A program made the translations under genes and the position numbers. This document shows positions 22,865 through 30,109 of a DNA stretch of 45,254 bases, in pieces. The notes under the pieces were generated by a model, which saw only the letters and a program-made list of their open reading frames with translations, was not told the DNA's origin and made no database searches. The DNA comes from a virus. The stretch lies in the IMG/VR virus record IMGVR_UViG_3300045006_000088, positions 1-45,254 of that record; one strand, written 5' to 3'. The stretch's first letter is position 1. Each line of letters starts with the position of its first letter.

Positions 22865-23143
22865 TTATCCTCCATTAACACTTTCTAAAGGTAAGGCTTG
22901 TTTTTCAACCTGTTTTATTTTCACCTCGGCTAATAATACTGATAATTTAATTGTTGTTTCCTTGCCTTCAACAATCTCTTCCTTATCTAATGAGTAGGCA
23001 ACACTACTAAAAAAGACTTGCTCCCCATTAGTTTCAAACCAAATTCTCTGATCAAAGAGAGTTCTATCTAATATTGATATGAATCCATAGGAACCTATTT
23101 TATCTACTATTTTATAGAAAATATCGTAGGCTAAAAGTTCGTT
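22865..23143 (-). CDS. Open frame of 92 codons lacking a normal start
   Basis: Codons read NELLAYDIFYKIVDKIGSYG and end PLESVNGG. The composition looks protein-coding and the stop overlaps the ribosome site of the next gene, as in the rest of the operon. No ATG occurs, there is no TTG, and only a late GTG (about 25 codons from the end) is in frame. Either it starts by frameshift from the degenerate gene upstream or the start was lost by mutation or a base error. Confidence 0.4.
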   Translation of the reverse strand, partial: NELLAYDIFYKIVDKIGSYGFISILDRTLFDQRIWFETNGEQVFFSSVAYSLDKEEIVEGKETTIKLSVLLAEVKIKQVEKQALPLESVNGG

Positions 23144-23322
23144 TTATAGGGCAAGCCAGCGGCCTCGTATAGAGCCTGGCTGCGCGTTGCTCCAGGGTAT
23201 CTACGGCTAAACGCCCCATTGTGTGCCGGTCAGGCCACTTCACAGGTGCCATAAAGCATCGCTTGTCCTAATTTATGGCCAGTACTCCAGGTTAGCAGGT
23301 GATTGCGTATCGCATCATTCAT
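23131..23322 (-). pseudogene. Degenerate gene with two frame shifts
   Basis: Pieces in different frames look like one protein: MNDAIRNHLLTWSTGHKLGQ from 23322, then MAPVKWPDRHTMGRLAVDTL from 23252, then ALYEAAGLPYKTNF-stop at 23131 back in the first frame. Base composition is richer in G and C than the flanks. The rest of the 22865-23360 stretch (up to 23360) holds no intact gene with a good start. Confidence 0.45.
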
Positions 23323-23360
23323 GCTTAGTAAGGGGCAAACTTGGGTCCCCAGGGTACGGC

Positions 23361-23627
23361 TCATAATCCTATAACCTTTCTATCAAAGACTTCCAGGCAC
23401 TTGGTAAGAGATTTCGGCAGGAAGCCCTGAGATATCAACTCATCCACGATCTCACGCCTACGAGCCTCTGGGAGGGCGTTCCACAGCACTTTTTTGATGG
23501 CATCCATCTTCTCTAAGTTCGTACGCTGAGAATAGGTCAGCTCCTTTTCCGCTGCCCACTGGCGCGCCAGGATCCATTTCTTGTAAATTTCCACAAAGCT
23601 ATCCGTAGACATTGTCTCCATACCCAT
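23361..23627 (-). CDS. Hypothetical protein, 88 aa
   Basis: GGAGGGTTGAAAA precedes the ATG at 23627, which lies within the end of the primase-helicase gene. Starts MGMETMSTDSFVEIYKKWIL; helical, with WALPEARRR-like basic helix in the middle. It may be a small partner of the replication protein. No family recognised. Confidence 0.6.
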   Translation of the reverse strand: MGMETMSTDSFVEIYKKWILARQWAAEKELTYSQRTNLEKMDAIKKVLWNALPEARRREIVDELISQGFLPKSLTKCLEVFDRKVIGL

Positions 23628-25623
23628 TTTTCAACCCTCCGTTTTCTAGGCCAATCCCTTGCCAGATACGGTCACCATGACAGTCCCGGCTATCTTTTCC
23701 TAGGCCATAATGCTTCATCAATTGGATGGCAAACTTCTTTTTGCTAAGCGCCATCATTCCGCTGTCTTTGCACCAAGATTTATATGTTTCGTATAGGTTA
23801 TCCTTAGTTATTACGTTTTCTGCGCTTAACTGGCATTTCTCGTCGACAAAACTAAGTACAGAGTTGTTTTCCTTACGATATTCATTAGTTTCTGCCTCAA
23901 GGTTGTCTCCGGGATCAAAATAGCCACGTTGCTTTAGCCGGTGGTAGCCTTGCAACATCCACACAAAAATCCCATTACGCTCCTTCAACAGCTTTTCTTT
24001 GAGTGCCCGATCCTGCTCAATGTCTGAGAACTGCCTTGTGAGGCGAATTATGATGAGGCGCTTGTAGAAAGCATCGGTCTTATCATTCACTTGCGGCATA
24101 TTATTCAAGGCAAACACCATCTTGCAGAATGGCCTGAATTTCAACGGATGACCATATTTTCTGTCTGATGTCAGCGTATCCCCAGACACGATGGCCTTGA
24201 ATTTTGCATCATAAATTGACGATTTGGCATTGGTTTCAATGCTTATGTTGGCCAGCTTGCCGAAGATTTCCGCCACATAATTGGGCTTTACGAGATCTTC
24301 CAGGGTTATTGCCGAGTAATTGGCCTGTCCTAGTACATTTTCCACAGAATAAAGCAAAGTTGATTTGCCGTTCCGGCCCTCGCCCAGGAGGAATAGCGCC
24401 TTCTCGTATTTGTTTTCTTTGGTAAGGCAAAGCCCAAAGAATTCCTGGATGACTTCGATGCATTTCTTCCGATCTTCCGCTGGCTTGTCTTCAAATATGC
24501 CATTTAAAGTATTAAGCCATATCGGGCACTGGCTTTCCGGGAGGTATTCTACCGGCAACTGTATAGTTGAATAATAAGCAGGATCGTGGGGTAAAACCTC
24601 GCATATATCAAGGTTAAACATGCCATTCTTGAGGTTTAACAGCGGTGATTCGTTCACTTGTTCTACTTCTATATAAGCCTTACGCTTGAGCGCGGCGATA
24701 ACTTCGGTGACCTTAAAAGTGGTACAGCCGTGGCCGAGCTTGTCTCCTATCAACTTTTTGATGTAATCGCTGCCTTTTTCCTTGAAATATTGGCCATTGT
24801 ATTCATAATTGATGTCAGAGCAGAACGCCAGGGTTTTCTCTTTTAATATGGCTTCGGCAATCAGGTTGCAGTTGAAGGATTCCTTGGAGTCTTTGACTTC
24901 CGCGATAGTGGCAGGGTAACGGCTTATGCTTTGAGCAATCTTCCTAACAGTGCGCTCTGGGAGCGGTGGCTTGCAGGAATCCTGGTTTATCTTTAGCAGG
25001 TGTTGCTCAATCTGATCCTGATCGCAACCGAGCCGGCGCATCTTACCAGCAAGGCTAGCAAGGGTTGAATTGCGCTTTCCTTTCTCAAATACCTGCGGCT
25101 GCGTCATATCCAGATCTGGTTTCTTCTCAGATAACATCTCCAACAACCAGTCTGGAGCCTCTACAATAGGATGATTCGACACTTCCCAGGCATAAGGCCT
25201 ACCATTTACCACGCTAGGAGGCGCTATAATATATCCTCCATCACCGCGAATGTCGATTCCCGGCCTAATTCCGGTCCTGCAACCCACTCCTTCTTCCGGA
25301 TACTTGAAAAAAAGGTGCCTGCCGCCGCTCCAGGTCAACGATTCTTTGGTGGGTGGCACTAAACCATTCCTCTTTTCAAGCTCAATTAAGGATTCCGCGC
25401 CACCTGCCCCGTTTTTAATGTCTATGTCAACGACGAATATCCCGGAGATCTTCCCGGTCACTAGTCCTATGTTGGCATTCGGATGGGCAGCAAAAAGACT
25501 TTCCACCGTGGCTGGGTCATTGGAAGCGTCTTTGAACCCATTAGGTGTCAGAGGAACTTTACTGGTGCAGGGGAATACTGCCCATCCTTGCTTAGAGTAA
25601 TTTATGGCTTCGGTTTTAAACAT
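23599..25623 (-). CDS. PrimPol (AEP primase-polymerase) fused to SF3/D5-like helicase
   Basis: 674 residues. The N-terminal primase-polymerase starts at residue 5 (AINYSKQGWAVFPC) and has the metal motif VVDIDIK (64-70) and RPGIDIRGDGG (120-130). A helical linker (180-240) resembles PriCT. The D5/P4-type helicase has Walker A GEGRNGKST (414-422), a Walker-B-like ANISIET (458-464) and the ALNNMP sensor motif (505-510). Such fusions start replication at phage or plasmid origins, making primers and unwinding DNA. No separate DNA polymerase gene is present, so host or PrimPol synthesis is implied. Confidence 0.9.
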   Translation of the reverse strand: MFKTEAINYSKQGWAVFPCTSKVPLTPNGFKDASNDPATVESLFAAHPNANIGLVTGKISGIFVVDIDIKNGAGGAESLIELEKRNGLVPPTKESLTWSGGRHLFFKYPEEGVGCRTGIRPGIDIRGDGGYIIAPPSVVNGRPYAWEVSNHPIVEAPDWLLEMLSEKKPDLDMTQPQVFEKGKRNSTLASLAGKMRRLGCDQDQIEQHLLKINQDSCKPPLPERTVRKIAQSISRYPATIAEVKDSKESFNCNLIAEAILKEKTLAFCSDINYEYNGQYFKEKGSDYIKKLIGDKLGHGCTTFKVTEVIAALKRKAYIEVEQVNESPLLNLKNGMFNLDICEVLPHDPAYYSTIQLPVEYLPESQCPIWLNTLNGIFEDKPAEDRKKCIEVIQEFFGLCLTKENKYEKALFLLGEGRNGKSTLLYSVENVLGQANYSAITLEDLVKPNYVAEIFGKLANISIETNAKSSIYDAKFKAIVSGDTLTSDRKYGHPLKFRPFCKMVFALNNMPQVNDKTDAFYKRLIIIRLTRQFSDIEQDRALKEKLLKERNGIFVWMLQGYHRLKQRGYFDPGDNLEAETNEYRKENNSVLSFVDEKCQLSAENVITKDNLYETYKSWCKDSGMMALSKKKFAIQLMKHYGLGKDSRDCHGDRIWQGIGLENGGLKNGYGDNVYG

Positions 25624-25647
25624 TTTAATTTTTAATCTTCATTATTT

Positions 25648-25959
25648 TCATAAATCTTCATATATTATTGTTGTTTCTGATCTATCATCTGATATTAAAT
25701 CTATTTCGCATTCACTATACCGAAAAGGAAAAACTGAAGTATGTACCTTTGCAGCTGAATATGTTTCTGGATTATCAGCCATCTCGCCAGTTAATACTCC
25801 TGGTTCATCAAACCATTCTACCAACGCAAAACCGTCTACTGGAGTTATTCAACCATCAGGTTTGCCTGGTTTAAAATGAACAAGCATTTTTCTGCTGGTA
25901 GGCATTATTTGTATAATTCTATACCATCCACAGATACTAGAATATTCCCAAGCTTTCAT
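25648..25959 (-). CDS. Hypothetical gene with in-frame TGA at 25849-25851
   Basis: AAAGGAGGGAAA precedes the ATG at 25959 (which overlaps the ERCC4 stop). The first 36 codons read MKAWEYSSICGWYRIIQIMP and onward, then TGA, then the same frame continues for 66 codons (ITPVDGFALVEWFDEPG to IIYEDL) before a second TGA at 25648. The downstream part has no good start of its own. Both parts look coding, so this may be a stop-codon read-through, a fresh nonsense mutation, or a base error. Product unknown. Confidence 0.5.
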
Positions 25960-26408
25960 TTTCCCTCCTTTATTTTTCTTGTTCTACCATGTGCACAAAA
26001 CATCTCAGCCACATATAACGCCATCTCCTTACGATCCCGGAAGAATACATGGCTGATCTGATAACGGTCATATAATGATAGCAATGTCCGCAACACTTGT
26101 ATTCCCTGCACCTGGCTGTATGGTGTACCTTTGATGATGTCTTGGGTAGTTCCTTCAATAATAATTATCAGCTCTTTATTGCTCTCTTTCGCCTTCATAA
26201 GTTCGCGGCGAAATCGCTTGTATCCCTTGCTTAGCGATCCGAATAGGTCTGGTATGCTCTTACGCTCAAATACGATCCCCGGAACATGGCCATCCTTGTA
26301 TTTCACCGCATAATCCCCTACTGACAGCGTGGATTTCTCCACGCCATCAACGTAGGGATGCGCAAACTCTAGAGGTAATTGTTCCCGGCTGTCAATCAAG
26401 ATGATCAT
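25956..26408 (-). CDS. ERCC4-domain nuclease
   Basis: 150 residues forming a lone ERCC4 (XPF/Mus81-like) nuclease domain: IDSREQLP at the start, GDYAV at 31-35, and the ERK-x3-D motif at 48-54 (ERKSIPD). The second half holds an IIIIEG strand and helices. XPF-family domains cut branched DNA, so it could resolve recombination intermediates or Holliday junctions before packaging. It lies in the recombination-replication block next to the DUF669-like gene. Confidence 0.8.
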   Translation of the reverse strand: MIILIDSREQLPLEFAHPYVDGVEKSTLSVGDYAVKYKDGHVPGIVFERKSIPDLFGSLSKGYKRFRRELMKAKESNKELIIIIEGTTQDIIKGTPYSQVQGIQVLRTLLSLYDRYQISHVFFRDRKEMALYVAEMFCAHGRTRKIKEGK

Positions 26409-26806
26409 AGAGTTACTTTTTTATCTGTCTTTTGGAATTTGGTAAGGTTGTTGCACATTTCTTTGATGGTTTCGCCTTCGCGGTTGACGTATTCGTTTGG
26501 TTCCGGCTTGTTGTATGCTTCCACGCTCTTGCCGATGATGTCTGACGGTTCAAACTTGTACACACCTTGTGCATCTTCCTGGATACCGCAGGCCTTGAGG
26601 AATCCTTTCAGTTTCCAACGCTTGCCCTTGGCGGTGATTAGGTATACATCTTCCGATGCCCCGGAATCCGGGTGATCCAACGTGGCCACAAACATCTCAT
26701 TGCCACTCTTGCTCTGACGCGCTTCCATATTAGCCACCAAAAACAAATGCCATCCTTCGTCCAACAAAACTCTTTCGCCCTCTCCTCGCATATCATACTC
26801 GAACAT
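26405..26806 (-). CDS. DUF669-like ssDNA-binding protein
   Basis: 133 residues. Starts MFEYDMRGEGERVLLDEGWH, then strands with SKSGNEMFVATLDHPDSG and a KLKGFLKACGI helix, ending in a lysine-rich tail. The order (short acidic start, G-W-x-F-like strand, K-S-G-N-x-M strand, helix with L-K-x-F-L-x-A-x-G) is the DUF669 pattern, whose genes lie beside RecT-type annealases and are proposed single-strand-binding proteins. It overlaps both neighbours by a few bases. Confidence 0.75.
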   Translation of the reverse strand: MFEYDMRGEGERVLLDEGWHLFLVANMEARQSKSGNEMFVATLDHPDSGASEDVYLITAKGKRWKLKGFLKACGIQEDAQGVYKFEPSDIIGKSVEAYNKPEPNEYVNREGETIKEMCNNLTKFQKTDKKVTL

Positions 26807-27440
26807 AGTTTTTCTCCTTCTTTTGGTAGTTGTGAATTTTTAAACACGCCAAGAATATCTCAAAACAGTCTGCAATTTCCTCCTTTCCCATTTCGTAAAT
26901 ACTATAGGCAATCTTATCTTTGGCAAAAGAAACGATCAGCGCCCGGTCAATATTCGCCTTGTTAACCTCGTTATATAGGTTGACATAGGCCGCTACCTGG
27001 TATTTATACTCATCATAAATATCCGGCTTATCCTTCTTCTTGCATTCGGAAGTCTTCCAGTCCAGGGTGGCAGGGATATCGCCAACTCTGGCCCGGCAGT
27101 CCATAGTGCCATTAAACTTATGGATTTCCGAGGTAAGCATAATCTCCGACCACTCCAGGATAATCTCTGGGCGCTCCTTGCGGAAAAGCATAAAACTCTT
27201 CAGAGCATTGGTGACCTCTTCAGCATATTCTGTATCTACCTTGACTTCATTCTTCAGGATGTAGTTTTCGATGGCTTCGTGAATCTGGACACCCACAATC
27301 TTACCTTTCTTACTGGCCGCATCACAGAAGGAGGCAGTATTGTATTTGAACCACATCTCTAGTCCTATCTTCCGCAATACGTTCAATATTTCAGTTACAG
27401 AAGAGTACTCGTTAGGATATTGGCGCTTGGCTTGTTTCAT
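26793..27440 (-). CDS. RecB/Cas4-type PD-(D/E)XK exonuclease
   Basis: 215 residues. A His near residue 54 (HEAIENY), the metal-binding Asp114 in NGTMDCRA, LDWKT (Asp127 and Lys129) and the helix motif YQVAAYVNLYNE (from 147) form the RecB-family nuclease core. Next to RecT it would resect DNA ends to feed strand annealing. No iron-sulfur cysteines are visible at the C-terminus, unlike Cas4. Start overlaps the RecT gene end by 29 bases. Confidence 0.85.
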   Translation of the reverse strand: MKQAKRQYPNEYSSVTEILNVLRKIGLEMWFKYNTASFCDAASKKGKIVGVQIHEAIENYILKNEVKVDTEYAEEVTNALKSFMLFRKERPEIILEWSEIMLTSEIHKFNGTMDCRARVGDIPATLDWKTSECKKKDKPDIYDEYKYQVAAYVNLYNEVNKANIDRALIVSFAKDKIAYSIYEMGKEEIADCFEIFLACLKIHNYQKKEKNYVRV

Positions 27441-27996
27441 TAGTTACTTCTCCTTCCGCACTTATACTGACTGTTTTTATCACAGGAGTGATTTCGGTGA
27501 TATCTTCGGCCTCTTCAGGGGTGTATGCCGTAATAATATCCGGGCAATAGGAACGACCACCAATCGAAATGGCACGGGCAAACAACATCTGTTTGGTGTA
27601 ACTCTTCCACACTTCCTTATTCACAATACCAGCCCTGGCGGCATCCTTAATTGTGAATGTAGATTCCCCAATCTTTGTCTGCCCCTCCTTGGTTCTTTCA
27701 AAGAAGGATATAATGCACTCTTCATTATCCATCTTGTCTATATGATAATCGTATTTTTGTGATTTCTTGATAGCCGCGGCAATCAACTTAGCCGACATCG
27801 CCACCTTGCCATTGACCATATAAAGGTCTGTAATGGCCTGGAGAGGCGTGAGCCCATATTCTTTCCCGGCAATGATCTTCACAACTGCCTGGCATTGCGT
27901 CTTCAGATCCGGGAACATCCCACTTTGCACAAAAACCTCCGCAAGGGCCATTGGCTCCTTTAGTGTTTCGATCGTCATTAAGTCTTTAGTTTCCAT
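27412..27996 (-). CDS. recT: RecT-family ssDNA-annealing protein
   Basis: 194 residues. Central block ALAEVFVQSGMFPDLKTQCQ, then VKIIAGKEYGLTPLQAI, YMVNGKVAMSAKLIAAAIKK, is the hallmark of RecT/Bet-type annealases, followed by ESTFTIKDAARAG and RAISIGGRSYCPD. It is shorter than E. coli RecT (269). It would promote annealing and concatemer formation with the nearby exonuclease and ssDNA-binding protein. Confidence 0.88.
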   Translation of the reverse strand: METKDLMTIETLKEPMALAEVFVQSGMFPDLKTQCQAVVKIIAGKEYGLTPLQAITDLYMVNGKVAMSAKLIAAAIKKSQKYDYHIDKMDNEECIISFFERTKEGQTKIGESTFTIKDAARAGIVNKEVWKSYTKQMLFARAISIGGRSYCPDIITAYTPEEAEDITEITPVIKTVSISAEGEVTNETSQAPIS

Positions 27997-28396
27997 AAGC
28001 CCTCCTTTGTTTTAAAATCTCTATCTCAACCGGAATAACACCTTGTTTAATACCATCAAGTCGATACATCGCTTCGAAATTGAAATCGATAATACGACCC
28101 TTTCGCACGAGTCTCTTGGCAGGTCCACGATCGCATACCGTGACGATGACTTCTTTGCCGTTCTTGAGGTTCTTGACCCTAACTTTCGTGCCAAATGGAA
28201 CATCCCACATTGCCGCCGTGTAGACTCCGACATCTTGCAATCTCCTTCCGTTAGCCATAATTCCGCTCGTGCCTTCCCTGAGACACGATGCTACAGTGTA
28301 ATAACTCGCAGTGTAAACCGACGTTTGCGCCTTAGCCACTAGCGGACATCCCAGCGCAACCGCAACCACTATTGCCACTAGCTTTACTTTATCCAT
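27986..28396 (-). CDS. Secreted RlpA-like double-psi beta-barrel protein
   Basis: 136 residues from the ATG at 28396, selected because AAAGGAGGGTTGAA precedes it; a longer open frame to 28579 has no site and crosses a leader hairpin. A signal peptide (MDKVKLVAIVVAVALGC, cleaved after AKA) is followed by a DPBB domain: TASYYT, WDVPFGTKVRVKNLKNGKE, VTVCDRGP and IIDFNFEAMY. RlpA proteins bind or cleave denuded glycan strands of peptidoglycan. It could help release progeny or remodel the wall; its place at the start of the early block is unusual for a lysin. Confidence 0.8.
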   Translation of the reverse strand: MDKVKLVAIVVAVALGCPLVAKAQTSVYTASYYTVASCLREGTSGIMANGRRLQDVGVYTAAMWDVPFGTKVRVKNLKNGKEVIVTVCDRGPAKRLVRKGRIIDFNFEAMYRLDGIKQGVIPVEIEILKQRRAYGN

Positions 28397-28414
28397 TTCA
28401 ACCCTCCTTTGGGT

Positions 28415-28486
28415 AAAAAAAGACAGGAAGGCGGTTGACAGGTGGATGAGACCTGCTCTGCCCTCACGGACAAAGTTCCTTCCTGC
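28415..28486 (-). promoter_or_regulatory. Structured leader with attenuator-like hairpin before rlpA-like gene
   Basis: CAGGAAGG at 28478-28485 (coding sense) pairs with CCTTCCTG at 28424-28431, followed by seven T (28415-28421), as in an intrinsic terminator with an extra branched interior. An inner stem CAGGT/ACCTG is at 28439-28455. It lies between a promoter-like site and the ribosome site, so it may control early expression by attenuation or ligand binding. Confidence 0.5.
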
Positions 28487-28492
28487 TGTATT

Positions 28493-28519
28493 TTTATAGT
28501 TTGATCTATCCATTCTCAA
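28493..28519 (-). promoter_or_regulatory. Putative early promoter
   Basis: On the minus strand TTGAGA (28519-28514) and TATAAA (28498-28493) match the -35 and -10 consensus at 5 of 6 positions each, with a 15-base spacer, shorter than ideal. It follows the late terminator and precedes the structured leader, so it is well placed to start the early unit. Confidence 0.4.
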
Positions 28520-28533
28520 CCCTTTCTCTATAA

Positions 28534-28568
28534 CAAAAAAAGCACCATCAAAAATTGACAGTGCTTTT
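28534..28568 (-). terminator. Intrinsic terminator of the late/ejection gene unit
   Basis: AAAAGCAC (28568-28561) pairs with GTGCTTTT at 28541-28534 around a short inner TCA/TGA stem, followed by T residues. It lies 111 bases past the stop of the last virion gene (28679). A smaller palindrome (28657-28674, ATCACC/GGTGAT) lies directly after that stop and may assist. Confidence 0.75.
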
Positions 28569-28678
28569 AATAAATACAAATCTTCCCGACGACATCACAG
28601 AGGAAGCATTGAATTTTCTATATGTCTGGTGTTTCATCCGTTTACCCTTTAAAGATATCACCATCATTGGTGATGTGT

Positions 28679-30109
28679 TTATTTTATCAAATCAGATATT
28701 TTTGTCAAGTGTTTTTTTGTAGTAAGATTCCCTCCTCCCTTCGGCTGCCCCAATATGCGAGCCTTCACTTCGGGGGTGATTTTAAGGGCTGGTTGAGATT
28801 TTTCGTTAATAGGAACTTTTCCATTTTTTAATTCACGATAATTTCTTATTTTTATCTCCCCCACTTCCCCCCTCGTCAAATCCTTCAATATACTCGGTAT
28901 CTGGCGGTCGTAGAGGTTCTTAGCCCATTCGCCACCGATTTTGAGGTCTTTAGGGTCAAGAATATAATCATTTCTACCAGATAAACCTTTATTAGACTTT
29001 CCTTCATTATTGATTATTTTTTGGGCGACATCTTTACCTAAAAAATTAGGTAATTCTTGAGAAGTCAAAGTTCTCTGTATAGATGGTTCACTCCCTTTAG
29101 GGAAAATAGTTACATCATAATTATTACCAACCTTTTCATAATTTATTCTATCTACTTGCTTACTCAAATCATACCTATTAGCCTGCTGTTCCCCAGTTGT
29201 CCAAGAGAGATAATCATAGTCCTTCTCTACGGCTTCTTTGAGGGCACGCTTTAAGTCAACCTCAATATACTTACCTTTAGCCCACGGATGTCCTTGCGAT
29301 TTATCTAAGTTCCTGTTCTTTTGGACTTCTTCTATAAACAATACCTTTTTATTATTAGAGGTAGTTCTGTCGTTTACCCTTAGCCAAGTTGCAGAGTCAT
29401 CAAAGTGATGGGCTTCTGGCTCTACCTTATAATCTGGGTGTTTTAATACTATCTCCCTATAATTCTCACCACCTGGCTCTTGGTATTGGGAGAATTTGGT
29501 TTTATCAACATAATACTCTTTTTTCAACCTATCAACATTTCTTTTTAATTCCTCAAATTTTAATCTTTGATTTGGTGTTAATTCCGCATATCTTTGACTC
29601 ATATTAAGAGGGGTTCCGGAAGTTAATTCTCTAACATAATCATTATATTCTTGAGTTGCTTTATTATGGGCTTCAACCCTTTTAGTTTCTTCTGCTTGAG
29701 ATATTTTCCCCTTAACCACTTCCTCTGTCTGTGCTAACTCCGAGGCAAAGTCACCCCACTTCTTGCCAGCCTGTTCCACTTTGGATACCTGACCACCTTG
29801 CAGGATGCCATAGTTACCGTCCTTGACGATAGCCTTGCCGGTCTTGGTGTCCTGATAGATAAATATAGACTCACCCTTCTTATAGTTCTTGGTGTTGCCA
29901 AATATATCCTTGACGGTGATGTCGTTGGACAGAGTGACACCCTTGTTGGTGTCAATGTTCATAGACTTTAATTGATTTAAAGTCTGTGGGGTAAGTTCGT
30001 GGGCTACTCCCCCTGCTTTTGGTTGAGTTCCTGTAGTATCAGGGGCATTTCGGGGGCTTCCATAAAAGGGGCTTCCGCAGAGCGTCCACCTCCTGTTTCT
30101 TGAGGCCAT
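28679..30109 (-). CDS. Large polyvalent-type virion protein, probably -1 frameshift product
   Basis: 476 residues as an independent frame, but the first about 33 residues look non-coding and the ATG at 30109 has no convincing ribosome site. Coding-like sequence begins at GVAHELTPQTLNQL, just where the upstream frame ends at a GGGGG run (30009-30013). It contains a region with EAHHFDDSATWLRVNDRTTS and KYIEVDLKRALKEA, typical of the large polyvalent proteins of phages. Ejected with DNA, it may act inside the host. With slippage it would be the C-terminal part of a 1,097-residue protein. Confidence 0.65.
   Translation of the reverse strand: MASRNRRWTLCGSPFYGSPRNAPDTTGTQPKAGGVAHELTPQTLNQLKSMNIDTNKGVTLSNDITVKDIFGNTKNYKKGESIFIYQDTKTGKAIVKDGNYGILQGGQVSKVEQAGKKWGDFASELAQTEEVVKGKISQAEETKRVEAHNKATQEYNDYVRELTSGTPLNMSQRYAELTPNQRLKFEELKRNVDRLKKEYYVDKTKFSQYQEPGGENYREIVLKHPDYKVEPEAHHFDDSATWLRVNDRTTSNNKKVLFIEEVQKNRNLDKSQGHPWAKGKYIEVDLKRALKEAVEKDYDYLSWTTGEQQANRYDLSKQVDRINYEKVGNNYDVTIFPKGSEPSIQRTLTSQELPNFLGKDVAQKIINNEGKSNKGLSGRNDYILDPKDLKIGGEWAKNLYDRQIPSILKDLTRGEVGEIKIRNYRELKNGKVPINEKSQPALKITPEVKARILGQPKGGGNLTTKKHLTKISDLIK

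Noticed and set aside
25604-25879. Plus-strand ORF of 91 codons
   Set aside because: Shadow of the minus-strand frame at 25648-25959; no plus-strand gene is supported anywhere else.
28396-28579. Longer N-terminus for the RlpA-like protein
   Set aside because: The extension crosses the leader hairpin and terminator and would hide the signal peptide.
28548-28637. 29-codon ORF starting MKHQTYRKF between the last virion gene and the early unit
   Set aside because: It ends inside the terminator stem, has only a weak upstream site, and its composition is not convincing.
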